Shown here piece by piece: positions 62,200-64,000 of a stretch of DNA of 64,000 nt. The notes under the pieces were generated by a model. That model saw only the letters and a list, made by a program, of their open reading frames with translations. It was not told the DNA's origin and searched no databases. The stretch comes from Sclerotiophoma versabilis. Its lineage: Eukaryota > Ascomycota > Dothideomycetes > Pleosporales > Didymellaceae. Position 1 is the first letter of the stretch. Every line of letters begins with the position of its first letter. The position numbers and the translations under genes were made by a program. The stretch is taken from contig JAAROD010000093.1 in assembly GCA_012274445.1 (NCBI GenBank), forward strand, positions 1 through 64,000. The letters are read 5' to 3'.

Positions 62200-64000
62200 G
62201 TACTCTATAAGTAAGTAAGCTAATAGGTAAGTAAGCTACTTTTACTAAGCCTCTACTAAAGTACTCTTTCTATACTAATATCTTAAAAATAACCTATTAT
62301 TAACATGTCTTAGAAAGCTTAAGTATAGCTTATACTTTAAGCTCTTAAATAAGACGCAAATTTCTTCTAGTAATATACTGCAGCTATCTATAATATACCT
62401 TAAAGCATACTAAGCTATTAATATACTAGATAACCTTTATAAGGTAATTCTATACCTAAATTATAAGGTTTAGATAATAATAAGAAGAGAGTAATTATTA
62501 AGTATATACTTAAGCTAAATACGCAAGAATTTAGCCTCTAGCTAGTAGATATAGCTGCTATAGCTAATTGTCTACGCACTAAGTATAATCTAGGCCCTAT
62601 TAGTGTAAACTAGCCTAGTATGTTTATTAAGTATTAACTAGAGCTTAAAGTAAAGTTTAATTATAAGTATAACTATAAGTAAGCTCTTTATAAGAATTTA
62701 GAGGTTATATAGAGCTAGTTTAGCCTAGTAGCTAATATTAAAGCTAAGTATAGTATCTAGAATAATAATACCTATAACTTTAATAAAATAGGCTTTATAA
62801 TAGGCTAGATCTTCTTAGAAGTAGTTATTATAGCTTTAGAGAGATAAGAAAGGCTAAAAATAGTCTAGTAAGGTAACTAGAAGTAGATAATAGTTATATA
62901 GAGTATTAATATAAAAGAATAGGCTATTCTACTCTTTATTATTATTAAGGTATACTACTACCTCTTTAGCTAGTATAAGAAAGAAGATCTGCTCTAGAAT
63001 TAGGTTATTAGAGTTTTTAGTAATAGCTAGACTACTAATAAGCTTAGTTTTAAGTAGTTAAAATACTTTAATACGTATATAAAGAAGCGTACTATTAGTA
63101 ATTACTAACTACTAGTTATTAATAGCTATAAGAGCTAAAATATACTTAAATTCTAGTAATACTATAAGAATAATAAGATTAGTACTATATATATACCTTC
63201 TTACTTATTATACCTTCTATAGCTACTTAATATAGGTTATTTTACTTTTTTAAAGAAAGTATATAGGCACTAAGCTAAAATACTTATATATAACTTAATT
63301 ACTTACCTTATAAAGACTAAGTTCCTTTTATACTTTCAAGTAGCCTATAATATAGTATTTACTTCTAGTAATATCTAAGAAGAGTTCTAAGGTACTAGAT
63401 TAGTTCTCTTTAACCTAGAATAGGTTATTTTAACTCTTAATATAAAGCTACAGACTCTATTACTACTACTCTCTACTAATAGTAAGCTCTAGTAGTTATA
63501 AACCTCTAGTACTACTCTAGAATTTAGGTTATAATTAACTCTAATTTAAGAAAAGTATAAGAAGTAGTAGAGTAGCTTACTAAACTCTATTCTAAGCGCG
63601 CTTAAGTACTATATAAAGAGGGGAGTAATTTTATCCTATAAGCTAGTTTTAGCCTAATAGAAAATTAGTAAGCTTTAAGTAGCTAATAAGGCTGCTATAT
63701 AATAAAAATTATATAAAAGATAGTAGGTTTAGAAGAAAGAAACTCTAATAGTTAAAGATAAGTAGTAACTAGTAGCTCTAAAGAAGTTTAGGGCGCATAG
63801 TAATAGAAAGAAGCTAAAGAAGTAAGTGCGTACTTAAGAGAGTAAGCTAACCTAAAGGTACTATAGAAGGTATAATTAGACTAGCTATAATATATAAATA
63901 TATAAGATTAATATAGAAGTAGTCTCTAAATAACATTATATACTATAGTCTACTATAAAGTACTAAAGTATAGTATTTTAGGCTATAATAAGTTATATTT
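62200..64000 (+). mobile_element. Fot/pogo-type DNA transposon (variant), cut by window end
   Basis: The left TIR begins near 62,200 (ACTCTATAAGTAAGTAAGC, then AGGTAAGTAAGC and CTTTTACTAAG), related to but distinct from the subfamily 2 TIR. The interior aligns with 18,230-19,860 along its length. With elements of about 1,860 bp, the right TIR should lie within about 70 bp after the window. Confidence 0.85.
62330..64000 (+). pseudogene. Pogo/Fot1-like DDE transposase (RIP-inactivated, 3' end outside)
   Basis: Reads the same blocks as the copy at 18,230: KAKYSI-NNNTYNFNKIGF (first Asp to Asn in the DETGF box), LVINSYKS (second Asp to Asn) and LNIGYF (third). Gln and Trp codons are stops. The start is approximate. 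Confidence 0.8.

Noticed and set aside
1..64000. Alternative genetic code (TAA/TAG read as Gln) as in ciliates
   Set aside because: Stops also replace Trp, and Asp is changed to Asn and His to Tyr at conserved sites. Repeat copies differ mainly by C-to-T/G-to-A. The telomere is TTAGGG and introns are of fungal type, so RIP explains it.
1..64000. tRNA or rRNA genes
   Set aside because: No cloverleaf with intact A and B boxes and no conserved rRNA stretch was found on either strand by reading. A tRNA scan would settle it.

Overview
The window is the left end of a chromosome of a filamentous ascomycete (Pezizomycotina). It opens with 15 perfect TAACCC telomere units (strand CCCTAA), and the rest is saturated with repeat-induced point mutation (RIP). 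The sequence is very AT-rich and dominated by TpA. TCA and its complement TGA are almost absent. Family proteins can still be read, but Gln and Trp codons have become TAA/TAG and Asp codons have become Asn. That is why no long open frame survives: the longest is 103 codons. Every gene below is therefore a pseudogene, identified by reading through RIP stops. Coordinates are reliable where ends are defined by repeats or codons and approximate where marked so.

Layout. 1-92: telomere. About 900-21,255: a nested transposon stack. A Ty3/Gypsy element (fragments at about 900-1,050 and 17,497-18,119) was entered by a Ty1/Copia element (1,051-17,491, 292-bp LTRs, TSD GCTTT). That Copia was itself entered by a Fot/pogo transposon (5,723-7,564), a solo LTR (3,328-3,817) and a second, inverted copy of the same Copia (8,451-15,517). 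A further pogo element (18,122-19,987) sits in the Gypsy tail. 21,261-27,990: a full-length Ty3/Gypsy element on the minus strand (187-bp LTRs, TSD GGTAT). 28,343-30,460: tandem 129-bp repeats and the 5' part of another retroelement.

30,711-50,279: a RIP-inactivated polyketide biosynthetic cluster. It holds a reducing PKS (KS-AT-DH-MT-KR-ACP-R, no ER), a stand-alone enoyl reductase of the LovC/Bet3 type, an FAD monooxygenase, an alpha/beta hydrolase, a dienelactone hydrolase-like protein, a glutathione S-transferase and two unrecognised genes. 50,583-53,926: a second transposon block. About 54,975-61,594: more decayed genes, ending in an MFS (DHA2-type) drug/toxin exporter that probably belonged to the cluster. 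62,200-64,000: a pogo transposon running off the window.

How the genes would have worked together (inference). The PKS would build a methylated, partly reduced chain with the separate ER reducing chosen double bonds in trans. The terminal R domain would release it as an aldehyde or alcohol. The oxygenase, hydrolases and GST would tailor or detoxify the product and the MFS protein would export it. The same architecture is known from betaenone-type and lovastatin-type pathways. Catalytic residues (AT Ser, ACP Ser) are already destroyed, so this copy is dead. RIP acts on duplicated DNA, so the most interesting inference is that an intact sister cluster exists, or existed, elsewhere in the genome.
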